64,000 nt of DNA from NCBI RefSeq assembly GCF_020055675.1, contig NZ_JAIPUS010000001.1, forward strand, positions 310,001 through 374,000, written 5' to 3'. The translations under genes were made by a program, and so were the position numbers. This stretch comes from Marivita sp. (GTDB taxonomy: Bacteria; Pseudomonadota; Alphaproteobacteria; Rhodobacterales; Rhodobacteraceae). Below, in pieces: positions 8,062 through 17,707 of the stretch. The stretch's first letter is position 1, and each line of letters starts with the position of its first letter. A model generated the notes under the pieces. It was not told the origin of the DNA. It saw only the letters and a program-made list of their open reading frames with translations, and made no database searches.

Positions 8062-8780
8062 CCGCGCAGCACCGCCAATGCCTCTGTCAGGTCGAGCGCG
8101 CCATCGTAAAGCGCCCGGCCCGAGATCGCGCCATTGAGCGGCGCGCCGCAATCGCGCAGCGCAATGAGATCGTCCAGCGAAGACACCCCGCCCGAGGCGA
8201 TCACCGGAATTTCCACCGCGCGCGCCAGATCGGCGGTCGCCTGCACATTCGGACCCTGCATCGCGCCATCGCGGCTGATGTCGGTGTAGATGATCGCGGC
8301 CACCCCCGCATCCTCGAAAGATCGGGCAAGATCGGTCACCATCACATCGGTCTCCTCGGCCCAGCCCTTGGTCGCCACACGCCCGTTGCGCGCGTCGATG
8401 CCGACGGCGACATGGCCGGGAAAGGCCTTCGCCGCGTCGCGGACAAGATCGGGGCTTTCGACCGCGACAGTGCCCAGGATCACCCGCTGCACCCCCTTGT
8501 CGAGCCAGGCTTCGATGGTCGCCATATCGCGGATGCCACCGCCCAGTTGCGCCGGCACCCGGGTCCGCTCCAGGATCGCCTCGACCGCCGCCGCGTTCAC
8601 CGGCGCGCCGGCAAAGGCCCCGTTCAGATCCACCAGATGCAGCCATTCGCACCCCGCTGCGATGAATTCCATCGCCTGCGCCGCGGGGTCGTCATTGAAC
8701 ACGGTGGATTTCTCCATGTCGCCGCGCAAAAGGCGCACGGCCTGGCCGTCCTTGAGGTCGATGGCAGGGTAGAGGATCAT
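8058..8780 (-). CDS. hisA: Phosphoribosylformimino-AICAR ribotide isomerase
   Basis: A 240-residue half-barrel-repeat TIM barrel: [21 protein letters not shown] at the start carries the catalytic Asp8; QLGGGIRD near residue 80 and ASGGV near 172 bind phosphates; TDISRDGAM near 128 holds the second Asp. It isomerises ProFAR to PRFAR in histidine synthesis. An earlier in-frame ATG would add 18 residues not typical of HisA, so the ATG at 8780 is used. It lies 108 nt downstream of hisH, same strand. Its 3' end overlaps the convergent DUF302 gene. Confidence 0.97.
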   Translation of the reverse strand: MILYPAIDLKDGQAVRLLRGDMEKSTVFNDDPAAQAMEFIAAGCEWLHLVDLNGAFAGAPVNAAAVEAILERTRVPAQLGGGIRDMATIEAWLDKGVQRVILGTVAVESPDLVRDAAKAFPGHVAVGIDARNGRVATKGWAEETDVMVTDLARSFEDAGVAAIIYTDISRDGAMQGPNVQATADLARAVEIPVIASGGVSSLDDLIALRDCGAPLNGAISGRALYDGALDLTEALAVLRG

Positions 8781-8888
8781 GGCGCGGTCTCCGATCGAAA
8801 TGCCTGCGCGCTTTGGCATGACCGACCGGCACATGCAACGCGACCGTGCGTCAGGCTCGCTCGCGGCCGGGCCCCGCCCGACACCGTC

Positions 8889-9521
8889 TCAGGGCCGCCA
8901 GCGCAGGAAATTCGCGATCATCCGCAGCCCGGCCCCCGCGCTTTTCTCGGGATGGAACTGAAATCCGACCATGGTATCGCGCGCCACGATCGCCGTTGCG
9001 TCGCCGCCATACTCCACATGCGCCACGCGCTGCGCCGGATCATCGACCCGCATCTGGTAGGAATGCACGAAATACGCATGTTCGCCTGTCTCGACCCCAT
9101 CGAGTACCGGGTGGGGCTGATCCACCACCAGATCGTTCCAGCCCATATGCGGAACTTTCTGCCCGTCCTCGGGGGTGATCCGCTCCACCACACCGTCGAT
9201 CCAGCCAAGCCCGGCGGTCGGTGCGTATTCCAACCCCTCCCGTGCCATCAGCTGCATGCCGACGCAGATGCCCAGGAAGGGCCGGGCCTTGACCTCGACC
9301 GCCTCCACCATCGCGGCGAACGCGCCGGAGGCGCGCAGGGCTGCTGCGCAGGCCGGGAACGCTCCGTCGCCAGGCAGAACGATCCGGTCGGCCCCGGCGA
9401 TCACCTCGGGGTTCGCCGTCACCACGACCGACCCGGCCCCAACTTCGGCTGCCATGCGCTGAAACGCCTTCTCGGCGGAATGCAGGTTGCCGCTCTCGTA
9501 GTCGATGATTGCCGTCAGCAC
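8889..9521 (-). CDS. hisH: Imidazole glycerol phosphate synthase, glutamine amidotransferase subunit
   Basis: A 210-residue class I glutamine amidotransferase. The nucleophile elbow is FLGICVGMQLM (Cys near residue 84); the His-Glu of the triad lies in FQFHPEKS near residue 192. HisH releases ammonia from glutamine and passes it through the HisF barrel. The start codon is GTG at 9521, directly abutting the hisB stop with no spacing, which implies translational coupling; no better ATG exists upstream because hisB occupies it. Confidence 0.96.
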   Translation of the reverse strand: MLTAIIDYESGNLHSAEKAFQRMAAEVGAGSVVVTANPEVIAGADRIVLPGDGAFPACAAALRASGAFAAMVEAVEVKARPFLGICVGMQLMAREGLEYAPTAGLGWIDGVVERITPEDGQKVPHMGWNDLVVDQPHPVLDGVETGEHAYFVHSYQMRVDDPAQRVAHVEYGGDATAIVARDTMVGFQFHPEKSAGAGLRMIANFLRWRP

Positions 9522-10109
9522 TTACAATGCACCCTTGGTTGAAGGAATCGCATCGCCCTTGCGGGGATCGACCTCCAGCGCGTCGCGCAAACTGCGCGCC
9601 ACTGCCTTGAACGCGGCCTCGGCGATGTGATGGCTGTTCACCCCGTGCAGCAGGTCCACATGCAGCGTGATCCCCCCATGCGTGGCAAAGGCCTGGAAGA
9701 ATTCGCGCACCAGCTCGGTGTCGAATGTTCCGATCTTGGCCGTCGGCATCTCCACGTTCCACACAAGGAACGGCCGCGCCGACAAATCCAGCGCCGCGCG
9801 CACCAGCGCATCATCCATCGGCAAGAGACACGCGCCATAGCGCACGATGCCACGCTTGTCGCCCATCGCCCGGGCCAGGGCCTGCCCCAGGGCAATGCCC
9901 ACATCCTCCACGGTGTGATGGTCATCGATATGCAGGTCACCGTCGCAGCGCACGCGCATGTCGATCAGCGCATGCCGCGCCAGCTGGTCCAGCATGTGAT
10001 CGAAGAACCCGACACCGGTCTGGTTGTCATAGACCCCCGACCCGTCTAGGGTGACCTCCACCGAGATCGTTGTCTCGGCTGTCTCGCGGGTGATCGTGGC
10101 GCTGCGCAT
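9522..10109 (-). CDS. hisB: Imidazoleglycerol-phosphate dehydratase
   Basis: A 195-residue monofunctional IGPD. The duplicated manganese-binding motifs are present: [17 protein letters not shown] near 34 and [19 protein letters not shown] near 62 in the first half, and the matching [32 protein letters not shown] near 140 in the second. It removes water from IGP to give imidazole acetol phosphate. It is the first gene of the hisB-hisH-hisA unit. Start ATG at 10109 gives the family-typical N-terminus [15 protein letters not shown]. Confidence 0.97.
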   Translation of the reverse strand: MRSATITRETAETTISVEVTLDGSGVYDNQTGVGFFDHMLDQLARHALIDMRVRCDGDLHIDDHHTVEDVGIALGQALARAMGDKRGIVRYGACLLPMDDALVRAALDLSARPFLVWNVEMPTAKIGTFDTELVREFFQAFATHGGITLHVDLLHGVNSHHIAEAAFKAVARSLRDALEVDPRKGDAIPSTKGAL

Positions 10110-10201
10110 CTCGCCTCTCCTTCAGCAATCTCGCGGCCTTATAGGCGGGCGGAGACGCCGCGCCAAGCGGCAACGACCGGCAATGCGGGGCAGAAGATCG
10201 A

Positions 10202-10276
10202 TGGAGCGGGCGAGGCGATTCGAACGCCCGACCCTAACCTTGGCAAGGTTATGCTCTACCCCTGAGCTACGCCCGC
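10202..10276 (-). tRNA. tRNA-Gly(GCC), copy 1
   Basis: On the minus strand the 75-nt gene begins GCGGGCGTAGCTCAGGGG and ends with the paired CGCCCGC, discriminator T and an encoded CCA. The anticodon loop reads TTGCCAA, so the anticodon is GCC (glycine). T-arm TTCGAAT is present. Acceptor, D, anticodon and T stems all pair. Confidence 0.98.
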
Positions 10277-10298
10277 GCTGCCATCGATGTGACCGGAT

Positions 10299-10373
10299 TG
10301 GAGCGGGCGAGGCGATTCGAACGCCCGACCCTAACCTTGGCAAGGTTATGCTCTACCCCTGAGCTACGCCCGC
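10299..10373 (-). tRNA. tRNA-Gly(GCC), copy 2
   Basis: Identical over all 75 nt to the copy 22 bp away, with the same anticodon GCC and encoded CCA. The flanking GCTGCCA on the 5' side is also shared, so the pair came from a recent tandem duplication. On the minus strand this copy is upstream; both are probably in one transcript. Confidence 0.98.
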
Positions 10374-10972
10374 GCTGCCAATCTGGTAGCGCGGATTTAG
10401 TCGCTGTCGGGGCAGGGTGCAAGAAGAAAATTCGGAGGGCAGGGACACGCCGCCATCCCGCGCCGAGCGCACGGGACCGCCGGGCGCGATGCGGCTTGAT
10501 CGAACCGGGCCGTCACTGCGGCTGTTCAGTCGGGTAGATGCGGCCTCGCGGTCTACGGGACATGGCCGCCGCGCGTCTTGTGTCGTCAGTATATGTCATT
10601 TGTGGCAGAGTCCTTGCAGCGATCTTCGGCGTAATTTCTGAAAATGCCGAAAGATATCCCAAGGTTGATTTCGTTGTCGATATCTCTCCATCGACAGGCC
10701 GCGCCGAGCTTGAGGCCGGATTGCGCCGTGTCGACGCCGCAATATCGCTGTGCGGCCGACCCTGTCGGGCGTTGCGGTGTCGGCGCAAGCGGAGACCGCC
10801 ATGACCGCGCCGGGGATCCGCAGGACGCAGGTGTTTGATGCGGCCTTCAGAACAGATACACTGACCGAAATCGGGTCTTGTGACCGGCGTCCATTGTTTT
10901 GCTCTCAAATATTCCTTATTTGGAATGTGACGTCGAGCGGGAGTGGTCCGCGATTTTTGGATGGAGGCGCAC
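10374..10972. other. Intergenic stretch, no convincing gene
   Basis: About 600 bp separate the tRNA genes from the efflux operon. It probably holds the tRNA promoter (minus strand) and the efflux promoter (plus strand). ATTCC at 10911-10915 and GGAAT at 10922-10926 form a small inverted repeat in an AT-rich patch 50 bp before the adaptor start, a possible operator. A short plus-strand frame around 10620-10750 reads somewhat like a LysR effector domain, but it is too short and unsupported to call. Confidence 0.5.
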
Positions 10973-11938
10973 ATGAAGATGCAACTGTTGGCCCTGATCG
11001 GGTTTTTGGCCGCGGCTCCTGTCGCTTTTGCCGATACCGTGACCCTTTCATTGCAGCCTGTGACCGACTGGAAAGCCGTTTACGGCCAGATCGAGCCGCA
11101 GACCCGTCTGCCGGCCCGCGCGCGGCTTGGGGGAACCCTGGTCAGTCTTGATGTGGCCGAAGGCGATAGGGTCGAGGCAGGGCAGGTTCTGGCCCGTGTG
11201 GTCGATGAAAAGCTGGACCTGCGCCTGCGCTCCATTGATGCACAAGAGCAATCGCTGCAATCGCAACTGACCAATGCGCAAAGCGAACTGGACCGCGCCG
11301 AGGCGCTGCTGGAACGGGGCGTGACCACCGTTCAGCGTCTGGACGCGCTTCGGACGCAAGTGGATGTGCTTCGCGGGCAGATCGATGCCAACCGCGCCGA
11401 GCGTTCGGTCGTCGAGCAACAGGCCAGCGAGGGCGAGGTGCTGGCCCCGATCTCAGGGTTGGTGTTGACCGTCCCAGGCGCCGCCGGCGCCGTGGTGATG
11501 CCGGGCGAGGCCGTCGCAACGCTGGGAGGGGACGGGTTCTTCCTGCGTCTTGCCATTCCCGAACGCCATGCCAGCGCCCTGGCCGAAGGCGACGAAATCG
11601 CGATTGACGGCGCGGGTGACAGCGCGACAGGCCGCATTGCCCGCATCTATCCGCAGATCGACGAGGGCCGTGTCAGTGCTGATGTGTCGGTTGAAGGGTT
11701 GAGCGACGCGTTCGTTGCCGCCCGTGTTCTGGTGCGGCTGGCCGTGGGCAGCCGCAGCGCCCTTCTGGTGCCGCAAGACGCGATCACCACGCGCGCCGGG
11801 CTGGACTTTGTGACCGTGGACGCCCCGCAACAAGGCGACCGGGTCGTGATGTTGGGGCAACGGCACGAAATGGACGGCACGGTGATGCGCGAGATCCTGT
11901 CTGGTCTGTCCGCTGGTGACACGGTGGTGTTGAAATGA
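10973..11938 (+). CDS. RND efflux system periplasmic adaptor (membrane fusion protein)
   Basis: A 321-residue HlyD/AcrA-type adaptor. A signal peptide (MKMQLLALIGFLAAAPVAFA, cut near residue 20) is followed by the first lipoyl half (GGTLVSLDVAEGDRVEAGQVLARV near 55), a coiled coil rich in Q, L and E (about 75-130), the second lipoyl half (GEVLAPISGLVLTV near 155), and a beta-barrel domain. There is no lipobox, so it is probably soluble or docked by its partner. The ATG at 10973 has GGAGG upstream. It overlaps the permease gene by 4 nt (ATGA), so both parts are made together. No outer-membrane channel gene is adjacent; a TolC made elsewhere is expected. Confidence 0.93.
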   Translation: MKMQLLALIGFLAAAPVAFADTVTLSLQPVTDWKAVYGQIEPQTRLPARARLGGTLVSLDVAEGDRVEAGQVLARVVDEKLDLRLRSIDAQEQSLQSQLTNAQSELDRAEALLERGVTTVQRLDALRTQVDVLRGQIDANRAERSVVEQQASEGEVLAPISGLVLTVPGAAGAVVMPGEAVATLGGDGFFLRLAIPERHASALAEGDEIAIDGAGDSATGRIARIYPQIDEGRVSADVSVEGLSDAFVAARVLVRLAVGSRSALLVPQDAITTRAGLDFVTVDAPQQGDRVVMLGQRHEMDGTVMREILSGLSAGDTVVLK

Positions 11939-14900
11939 GCAGCCAGCAACACGCGCTGGGCATTGCCGGCAACCTGACCAAAGGGTTCATCCGCTCGCCC
12001 CTCACCCCGCTTATCATGCTGGCGGCGCTTGCGATGGGGCTGATCGCGCTGATGATCGTCCCGCGTGAAGAAGAGCCGCAAATTTCGGTTCCGATGGTGA
12101 ACATCCTGATGCAGGCGCCCGGTCTGAAGTCCGAGGATGCCGTGAAGCTGGTCTCCGAACCGATGGAAACCATCCTTCAGGCGATCGACGATGTCGAACA
12201 TGTCTATTCGCAGACAATGGATGACAACGCGGTCATCACCGCCCGCTTCAAGGTCGGCACCTCATCGGATGCCGCCATTCTCCGAGTGCATGAAAAGATC
12301 CGCGCCAACATGGACCGCATTCCAGTGGGCATTCCCGAACCGCTGATTATCGGGCGGGGGATTGATGATGTGGCCATCGTCACCTTGACCCTGACGGGGC
12401 AGGATGGCGCCGAGGTCAGCGCCAATGCGCTGACGCGACTGGCGCATGAAATGCGCGCCGATCTGTCCAAGGTGTCGGATGTCGGCCTGAGCTATATCGT
12501 TGGCGAAGCCTCCGAGGCGATCCGCATCGCGCCCGACCCCGAACGCATGGCCATTTACGGCGTCACGCTTCAGCAACTGGCGGGCAAGGTGCAATCGGCC
12601 AACCGCACCATGGCTGCGGGCGGGCTGCGCGACGGAGGCCAACAGATCGGGCTCGTGGCCGGCCAAAGCCTGACAGCGCCTGCCGAAATCGCAGGTCTGC
12701 TGCTGACCACCCGCGACAACCGCCCGGTCTATGTGGGCGATGTGACGACAATCGAATTCGTGCCGGACATGTCCGACCGGATCGTCGCGCATATCGACCG
12801 TGCCGCCGATGACAGCGTGACCCGCAGCCCCGCCGTGACGCTGGCCTTTGCCAAGCGGGCAGGCTCGAACGCCGTTGTTGTGGCCGATGATATCCTCGAT
12901 CGCGCCGCCGCGCTGCAAGAGACGCTGATCCCCGAAAGCGTTGCCGTCGAGATCACCCGCAACTACGGCGAAACCGCGCAGAAAAAGGCCGACACGCTGC
13001 TGGTAAAACTGTTTCTGGCCACGCTGTCGATCATCCTGTTGACGCTGGTGGCGATTGGCTGGCGCGAAAGCATCGTTGTCGCCGTGGTCATCCCGGTCAC
13101 CATCCTGCTCACGCTCTTTGGCGCGTGGATCATGGGGTACACGCTCAACCGCGTGTCGCTCTTCGCATTGATCTTCTCCATCGGTATCCTTGTCGATGAT
13201 GCCATCGTGGTGATCGAGAATATCGCCCGCCATTGGGGTATGAAAGACGGGCGCGACCGCGTGACCCGCGCCATTGATGCCGTGGCCGAGGTCGGCAACC
13301 CCACCATCGTGGCGACGCTCACGGTGGTTGCAGCCCTCATGCCGATGCTGTTCGTCTCCGGCCTGATGGGGCCGTACATGAGCCCGATTCCGGCGGTGGC
13401 CTCTGCGGCGATGATCATCTCGTTCTTCATCGCGGTCATGGTCACGCCATGGCTGATGGTCAAGATCGCGGGCAATGCTCCGATGCATGGTCATGACGCA
13501 AGCGATGGCGGCTTTCTGGGCCGGACCTTCACCCGTGTGGCAAGGCCCATTCTGGCCACCAAGGCGCGCAGCATTAGCTTCCTGCTGATCACGGCCCTGC
13601 TGTCTTTCGGCTCTCTCGGGCTGCTTTATACGCAGCATGTGACGGTCAAGCTGCTGCCCTTCGACAACAAGCAGGAACTGGCCGTGGTCATTGACATGCC
13701 CGAAGGCACGGCGGTGGAAACCACGGACGGCGTGGCGCAATCCGTGGCGCAGATCGCCATGGACATGCCCGAAGTGCTGAGCGTGCAGACCTATGCGGGC
13801 ACCGCCGCCCCCTTCAACTTCAACGGGCTGGTGCGCCATTATTTCCTGCGGTCCGACCCGCATATGGGCGATGTGCAGATCAACCTCTCCAAGGAGGGCG
13901 ACCGCGCCAGCCATGACATCGCGCTGGACCTGCGCGACCGTTTGCAGGCGCTGGACCTGCCCCGAGGGGCCAGCCTGAAGACCGTAGAGCCGCCCCCCGG
14001 ACCGCCCGTGATGGCCACGCTGCTGGCCGAGGTGTACGGCCCCTCGCCGGAGGCCCGCCGCGACACGGCCCGCAAGCTGCGGCAAGCCTTCGAGAGCGTC
14101 GATTTCATCGTCGATGTGGATGACAGTTTCGGCACCCCGCCGCGCCGCTTGCGGGCGCTGATCTCGCCCGATGATCTGGAGTTCTTCGCGGTGCAGGAAA
14201 GCGATGTGTTCGACACGATCGGCATCCTGAACGGCGAAACCGTGGTGGGCTATTCCCACCGCGAGGAAGGCCGGCGCCCGATCCCGATCACCGTGGCACG
14301 CGCCCTGTCCGACCGGGTGATGGATGAGCGGTTTCTCTCCACGCCGATCCCCGCCAACGTCCTGCCGGGCGCGCGCGGTGTGGTCGAGCTGGGCGATGTG
14401 GTGCAGATCGAAGAAGAGGTGATGTCCTATCCGGTGTTCCGCCGCAACGGTCGCCCGGCTGAAATGGTGATGGCCGAATTGGCCGGCCGTTTCGAGGCGC
14501 CCCTTTATGGCATCGTCGAAGTGGGCAAGGCACTGGATGCCATGGACTGGGCCGAGGGCGAGAAACCCTCGATCCTGCTGAACGGGCAACCGATTGACGA
14601 CAGCCGCCCCAAGATCCTTTGGGAAGGCGAATGGCAGGTGACATGGGTGACTTTCCGCGACATGGGCGCGGCCTTCGGCGTGGCACTGCTGGGGATTTAT
14701 GTGCTGGTCGTGGCGCAGTTCGGATCGTTCCGGGTGCCGCTGGTGGTGCTGACACCTGTGCCGCTGACCTTTCTGGGGATCATGTTTGGCCACTGGCTGT
14801 GGGCCGCGCCGTTTTCGGCCACCTCGATGATTGGATTTATTGCACTGGCGGGGATTATCGTGCGCAACTCGATCCTGCTGGTGGATTTCATCCGCCACAC

Positions 14901-15123
14901 CGACCCTGCAGGCAAGAACCCGGTGGATATCCTGCTGGAGGCCGGTGCGATCCGGTTCAAGCCGATCCTGCTCACGGCGCTGGCCGCGATGTTCGGGGCC
15001 ACGGTCATCCTTGCCGATCCGATCTTTCAGGGTCTGGCTTTGTCGCTGCTCTTCGGCTTGCTCACCTCGACCGTGCTGACAGTGTTGGTGATCCCGGCCA
15101 TCTACCGTGTGTTCAAGACCTGA
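11935..15123 (+). CDS. RND efflux transporter permease subunit
   Basis: A 1062-residue inner-membrane pump of the AcrB/HAE family: one N-terminal helix (PLIMLAALAMGLIALMIVP), a large periplasmic loop, helices 2-6, a second large loop (about 570-880), then helices 7-12. The proton-relay Asp pair D421-D422 is in GILVDDAIVVIENIARH on helix 4. The EEEPQI after helix 1 is typical of the subgroup. It exports compounds from the periplasm using the proton gradient. Specificity, drug or metal, cannot be read: the charged helix-4 signature of heavy-metal pumps is not evident, so a drug-type pump is more likely. Confidence 0.95.
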   Translation: MSSQQHALGIAGNLTKGFIRSPLTPLIMLAALAMGLIALMIVPREEEPQISVPMVNILMQAPGLKSEDAVKLVSEPMETILQAIDDVEHVYSQTMDDNAVITARFKVGTSSDAAILRVHEKIRANMDRIPVGIPEPLIIGRGIDDVAIVTLTLTGQDGAEVSANALTRLAHEMRADLSKVSDVGLSYIVGEASEAIRIAPDPERMAIYGVTLQQLAGKVQSANRTMAAGGLRDGGQQIGLVAGQSLTAPAEIAGLLLTTRDNRPVYVGDVTTIEFVPDMSDRIVAHIDRAADDSVTRSPAVTLAFAKRAGSNAVVVADDILDRAAALQETLIPESVAVEITRNYGETAQKKADTLLVKLFLATLSIILLTLVAIGWRESIVVAVVIPVTILLTLFGAWIMGYTLNRVSLFALIFSIGILVDDAIVVIENIARHWGMKDGRDRVTRAIDAVAEVGNPTIVATLTVVAALMPMLFVSGLMGPYMSPIPAVASAAMIISFFIAVMVTPWLMVKIAGNAPMHGHDASDGGFLGRTFTRVARPILATKARSISFLLITALLSFGSLGLLYTQHVTVKLLPFDNKQELAVVIDMPEGTAVETTDGVAQSVAQIAMDMPEVLSVQTYAGTAAPFNFNGLVRHYFLRSDPHMGDVQINLSKEGDRASHDIALDLRDRLQALDLPRGASLKTVEPPPGPPVMATLLAEVYGPSPEARRDTARKLRQAFESVDFIVDVDDSFGTPPRRLRALISPDDLEFFAVQESDVFDTIGILNGETVVGYSHREEGRRPIPITVARALSDRVMDERFLSTPIPANVLPGARGVVELGDVVQIEEEVMSYPVFRRNGRPAEMVMAELAGRFEAPLYGIVEVGKALDAMDWAEGEKPSILLNGQPIDDSRPKILWEGEWQVTWVTFRDMGAAFGVALLGIYVLVVAQFGSFRVPLVVLTPVPLTFLGIMFGHWLWAAPFSATSMIGFIALAGIIVRNSILLVDFIRHTDPAGKNPVDILLEAGAIRFKPILLTALAAMFGATVILADPIFQGLALSLLFGLLTSTVLTVLVIPAIYRVFKT

Positions 15124-15130
15124 AGACCAG

Positions 15131-15155
15131 GCCTGGGGGGCACCCCCCCCCAGGC
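15131..15155 (+). terminator. Probable terminator of the efflux operon
   Basis: GCCTGGGGGG at 15131-15140 pairs perfectly with CCCCCCAGGC at 15146-15155, eight bases after the permease stop. Only a weak GTTTAG follows instead of a T run, so termination may be inefficient. Confidence 0.6.
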
Positions 15156-15533
15156 GTTTAGGGCGAATGTCCATCTTTCTGGTCTGGATTGCCGCAAAAA
15201 GAGGCCAGGCGCCCATTGGGATAGCGGCTGGTTTGTCGCCGGCGCAAGCTCCGCGCGGCTGTCGCACATAACCGGACTCCGCCCGTAGCACTGGATGCCG
15301 CATTCGCGAAGGCCGGGTCAGTCCCCGTCCGCTGCGCACTTAAACAAAGCCGGGTCGGCCAGACCCGACACCGGTGGGTGGCCGCGGAGACGCGCTGTCC
15401 CGGCCCATCACGTCTGGGCAGCCGAATCCCATTGCGCGGGGCGTATTTTTCTGACTATGGCAGCGGGGTGTCGTCTGGCTGGGTCTCCGGGCGCGGCCCG
15501 CATCTTTCACGTCCCAACGAGGAAACCCCTCCG
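15156..15533. other. Intergenic stretch before the stress-protein gene
   Basis: About 380 bp with no gene I can support. Short frames have no recognisable protein. It should contain the promoter of the universal stress protein; I see no clear operator. Confidence 0.5.
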
Positions 15534-15947
15534 ATGTCCCAAGACACCTCCCTGATCCTCTGCCCTGTCAACCTGCGCCATGCCGAGTTTGACTATCGCG
15601 CCTATGACGAAGCTGTCGCCATGGCGCAGCGGCGCGATGCCAAGCTGCTGGTGGCGACGATCGCCCCCGAGATGGAGCGCAATCTCAACATCTGGGACTC
15701 CAACATCTATTGGGGCGAGCAACTGAAAAAATTCGTGGCCGCCCATCCCGCCGAGGGGATCGAGCTGGAAACCGTCGTTTGCAAGGGCGCCGTGCACCGC
15801 CAGATCGTCAAGCTGGCGCACGACCGCAAGGTCGATCTGATCGTGATGGAGGCGGCCAACCCGAAGGTCACGGATTACCTTCTGGGCACGACCGCCAGCC
15901 ACGTCGTGACCCATGCCGAGTGCTCCGTCTACGTCGTGCGCAACTAG
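15534..15947 (+). CDS. Universal stress protein (UspA family)
   Basis: A 137-residue single Usp domain: SLILCPVNLR as the first strand, a helix (YDEAVAMAQRRDAKLLVATIAP), KGAVHRQIVKLAHDRKVDLIVMEAA with the strand-4 region, and GTTASHVVTHAECSVYVVR at the end, which is the nucleotide-loop region. It is a cytoplasmic small protein, usually induced by growth arrest or stress; ATP binding is plausible but the loop is not fully canonical. The ATG at 15534 is used because the family fold starts there; earlier in-frame starts add unrelated sequence. It stands alone. Confidence 0.88.
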   Translation: MSQDTSLILCPVNLRHAEFDYRAYDEAVAMAQRRDAKLLVATIAPEMERNLNIWDSNIYWGEQLKKFVAAHPAEGIELETVVCKGAVHRQIVKLAHDRKVDLIVMEAANPKVTDYLLGTTASHVVTHAECSVYVVRN

Positions 15948-16234
15948 CCGACCCTCCGGGCGACACCGCCAGACAGCGCGCAAGTCTTAACGGACGGTAA
16001 ACACGTCGCCATAACCCCTTGAAATCCTTTGGGGCAGGGGGTGTCCCACCCGTGGGACGCCCGATCAAAGTGGCCGCGCGCCGTGCCGCCAACCGCCCCG
16101 ATCAGATGCGAAAATGTTACTTTTTGCCCAACTCTGCCAGCCGGCGCGACCCTTCGCTGGCGCCCTTTTCCAGAGTTCACTAGGATCGTCGTAAATCATG
16201 CGAAACCGGTGATATTGGTAAAGGATACAGAGTC

Positions 16235-17020
16235 GTGAGCAGTTCTGAAATCACCTTCGAAAAGGCCGAGAAAACGGCCCGTTTGCCGCGAATCGCGGAC
16301 CTCGATACATCGGCGTTCACCTCATCGGACGTGTTGAATCTCATTCTTCAACGCTCCGAAATTATCCGCGATCAGGCAAACCACAACCGCTACATCAAGT
16401 CCTGGATCCACGGTGACACGGCACCGCTGACAGAGCTTGTCACCACGATTGGCGCACAAGAACTCATCCGGCGCGCCGCGGCCTTCATCCTGCTGGAATA
16501 CGAAGAACTCCGACCGATTCTTGCCACGGCCCCGCCCCGCGCGGTGACGGATATCGGCTGTGGATACGCGCTCATCGACCTGTTTCTCGCGCAGGATTTC
16601 GACTGCGCGTTGACCCTGATCGACCTCGAACAGACCGACGAACGGCACTTCGGATTCGAGCCGACCGGGTCCGCCTACTCGGATCTCGAAACCGCCGCCT
16701 CCTTTCTGAAATCGAACGGGATCGCGCCAGGACGGATCACGACCATCAACCCGGACCGACAGCCCGTTGACGATATTCGGGATCAGGATCTTGTGATGAG
16801 CTTGATCTCCTGCGGGTTCCATTATCCTTGGACAACCTACGAATCCTTTTTCCGTGGCGCTGTCAGACCCGGCGGACGGATCATCCTGGACTTGAGACGA
16901 AAGACGGCCAGAGCGACGCTTGCAGAGATGTCGAGCCTTGGGTCGGCCGAGGACTTGAACGCGGGCGCAAGCCATAAGGCTGCCCGGGTTGTCGTGACAC
17001 GTGAGATGCGACCGGCTTGA
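16235..17020 (+). CDS. Putative SAM-dependent methyltransferase
   Basis: A 261-residue protein with a class I methyltransferase core: VTDIGCGYALIDLFLAQ at about 104-120 (SAM glycine loop), LTLIDLE as the acidic strand-2 end, QDLVMSLISCGFHYPW in the motif IV position near 185, and GGRIILDLRR after it. About 100 helical residues precede the core. The start is GTG at 16235 (MSSSEITFEK), with only a weak ribosome site. Substrate unknown. It is not in an obvious operon, although a second, different methyltransferase lies 700 bp further on. Confidence 0.72.
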   Translation: MSSSEITFEKAEKTARLPRIADLDTSAFTSSDVLNLILQRSEIIRDQANHNRYIKSWIHGDTAPLTELVTTIGAQELIRRAAAFILLEYEELRPILATAPPRAVTDIGCGYALIDLFLAQDFDCALTLIDLEQTDERHFGFEPTGSAYSDLETAASFLKSNGIAPGRITTINPDRQPVDDIRDQDLVMSLISCGFHYPWTTYESFFRGAVRPGGRIILDLRRKTARATLAEMSSLGSAEDLNAGASHKAARVVVTREMRPA

Positions 17021-17374
17021 CCCAAGCAGAGACAGGCTCATTCTGACCTTTCGCAGAGTTATGGATCGGACCGAAGCCTGCCCAACCCGTCACTGCAAAA
17101 GGGTGAAACCCCAGCGGTCGAAAGGGTCCGGACGTTTCAACGTCTGATCGTGGTGGCGTCCCTTTGAAGGCATCGCAGGGAACCAATCCCCCTGCGTGTC
17201 CGTTAATTGCTTGAACATTCCATCCGTCCAAGCGACCCTGACACAACGCTCAGGGACTCTGACGGTCCCGGCACCCTCGAGGTCGCGCATCATTCATGGC
17301 GTGCGCGCAGGGGAGCGCCAAGTCGCGCCGCCTCCGAGCCGCCGCGCCCAAACCGAACGCAAAGGAGCCTTTCC
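17021..17374. other. Intergenic stretch
   Basis: About 350 bp between a methyltransferase and a tiny membrane protein gene. No frame on either strand gives a protein I recognise. A minus-strand frame near 17090-17290 is open but lacks a ribosome site and family features. Confidence 0.45.
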
Positions 17375-17629
17375 TTGAACGCCCAACTGCTTGCCGCCCT
17401 TATCATGCTGCCCATCACCGCAGTTTTCGTCTACGCTGGCTTTCACGAGTACCGCCGCTACAAGATCGAAGGCCGGGCGACCTATGGGTTGTCCTATGAC
17501 GAGGAAACCGGCACGACCCACCTGACCGGCATCTCTGACGCGGACGACGCTTATAATCCCGAGGATTTCGATCCCAACGATTACAACGACCCGGACATCA
17601 AGAACGAGGATGACGCCGACAAGAGCTAG
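17375..17629 (+). CDS. Small single-helix membrane protein with acidic tail
   Basis: An 84-residue protein read from a TTG start at 17375, preceded by AAAGGAG at a good distance. The first 30 residues form one membrane helix (LLAALIMLPITAVFVYAGF), followed by HEYRRYKIEGRATYG with basic residues, suggesting N-out/C-in. The last 45 residues are extremely acidic (DADDAYNPEDFDPNDYNDPD and onward). I recognise no family. The acidic tail could bind a cation or a basic partner. The open frame also continues upstream of the TTG, but that part is Arg/Pro-rich with no start that has a ribosome site. Confidence 0.6.
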   Translation: MNAQLLAALIMLPITAVFVYAGFHEYRRYKIEGRATYGLSYDEETGTTHLTGISDADDAYNPEDFDPNDYNDPDIKNEDDADKS

Positions 17630-17707
17630 AGCCCGCCGCCCGAAAGGGCGGGCCGGCTTGGCATTTTGGGGACGAGGCTTGTCGGAAGGCGCGAGGACGC
17701 GCACCGC

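Noticed and set aside
10538-10804. Small gene with a LysR-like segment
   Set aside because: The AERYPKVDFVVDIS stretch is suggestive, but the frame has no ribosome site, no HTH, and turns into Arg/Cys-rich sequence.
12262-15339. 1025-residue minus-strand open frame opposite the RND permease
   Set aside because: Artefact of GC-rich coding bias; the plus-strand frame encodes a complete RND pump.
15295-15555. 86-residue plus-strand frame before the stress protein
   Set aside because: It overlaps the real gene in another frame and shows no family features.
17090-17293. Minus-strand 67-residue frame
   Set aside because: No ribosome site, no known family, Trp/Pro/His-rich composition typical of chance frames.
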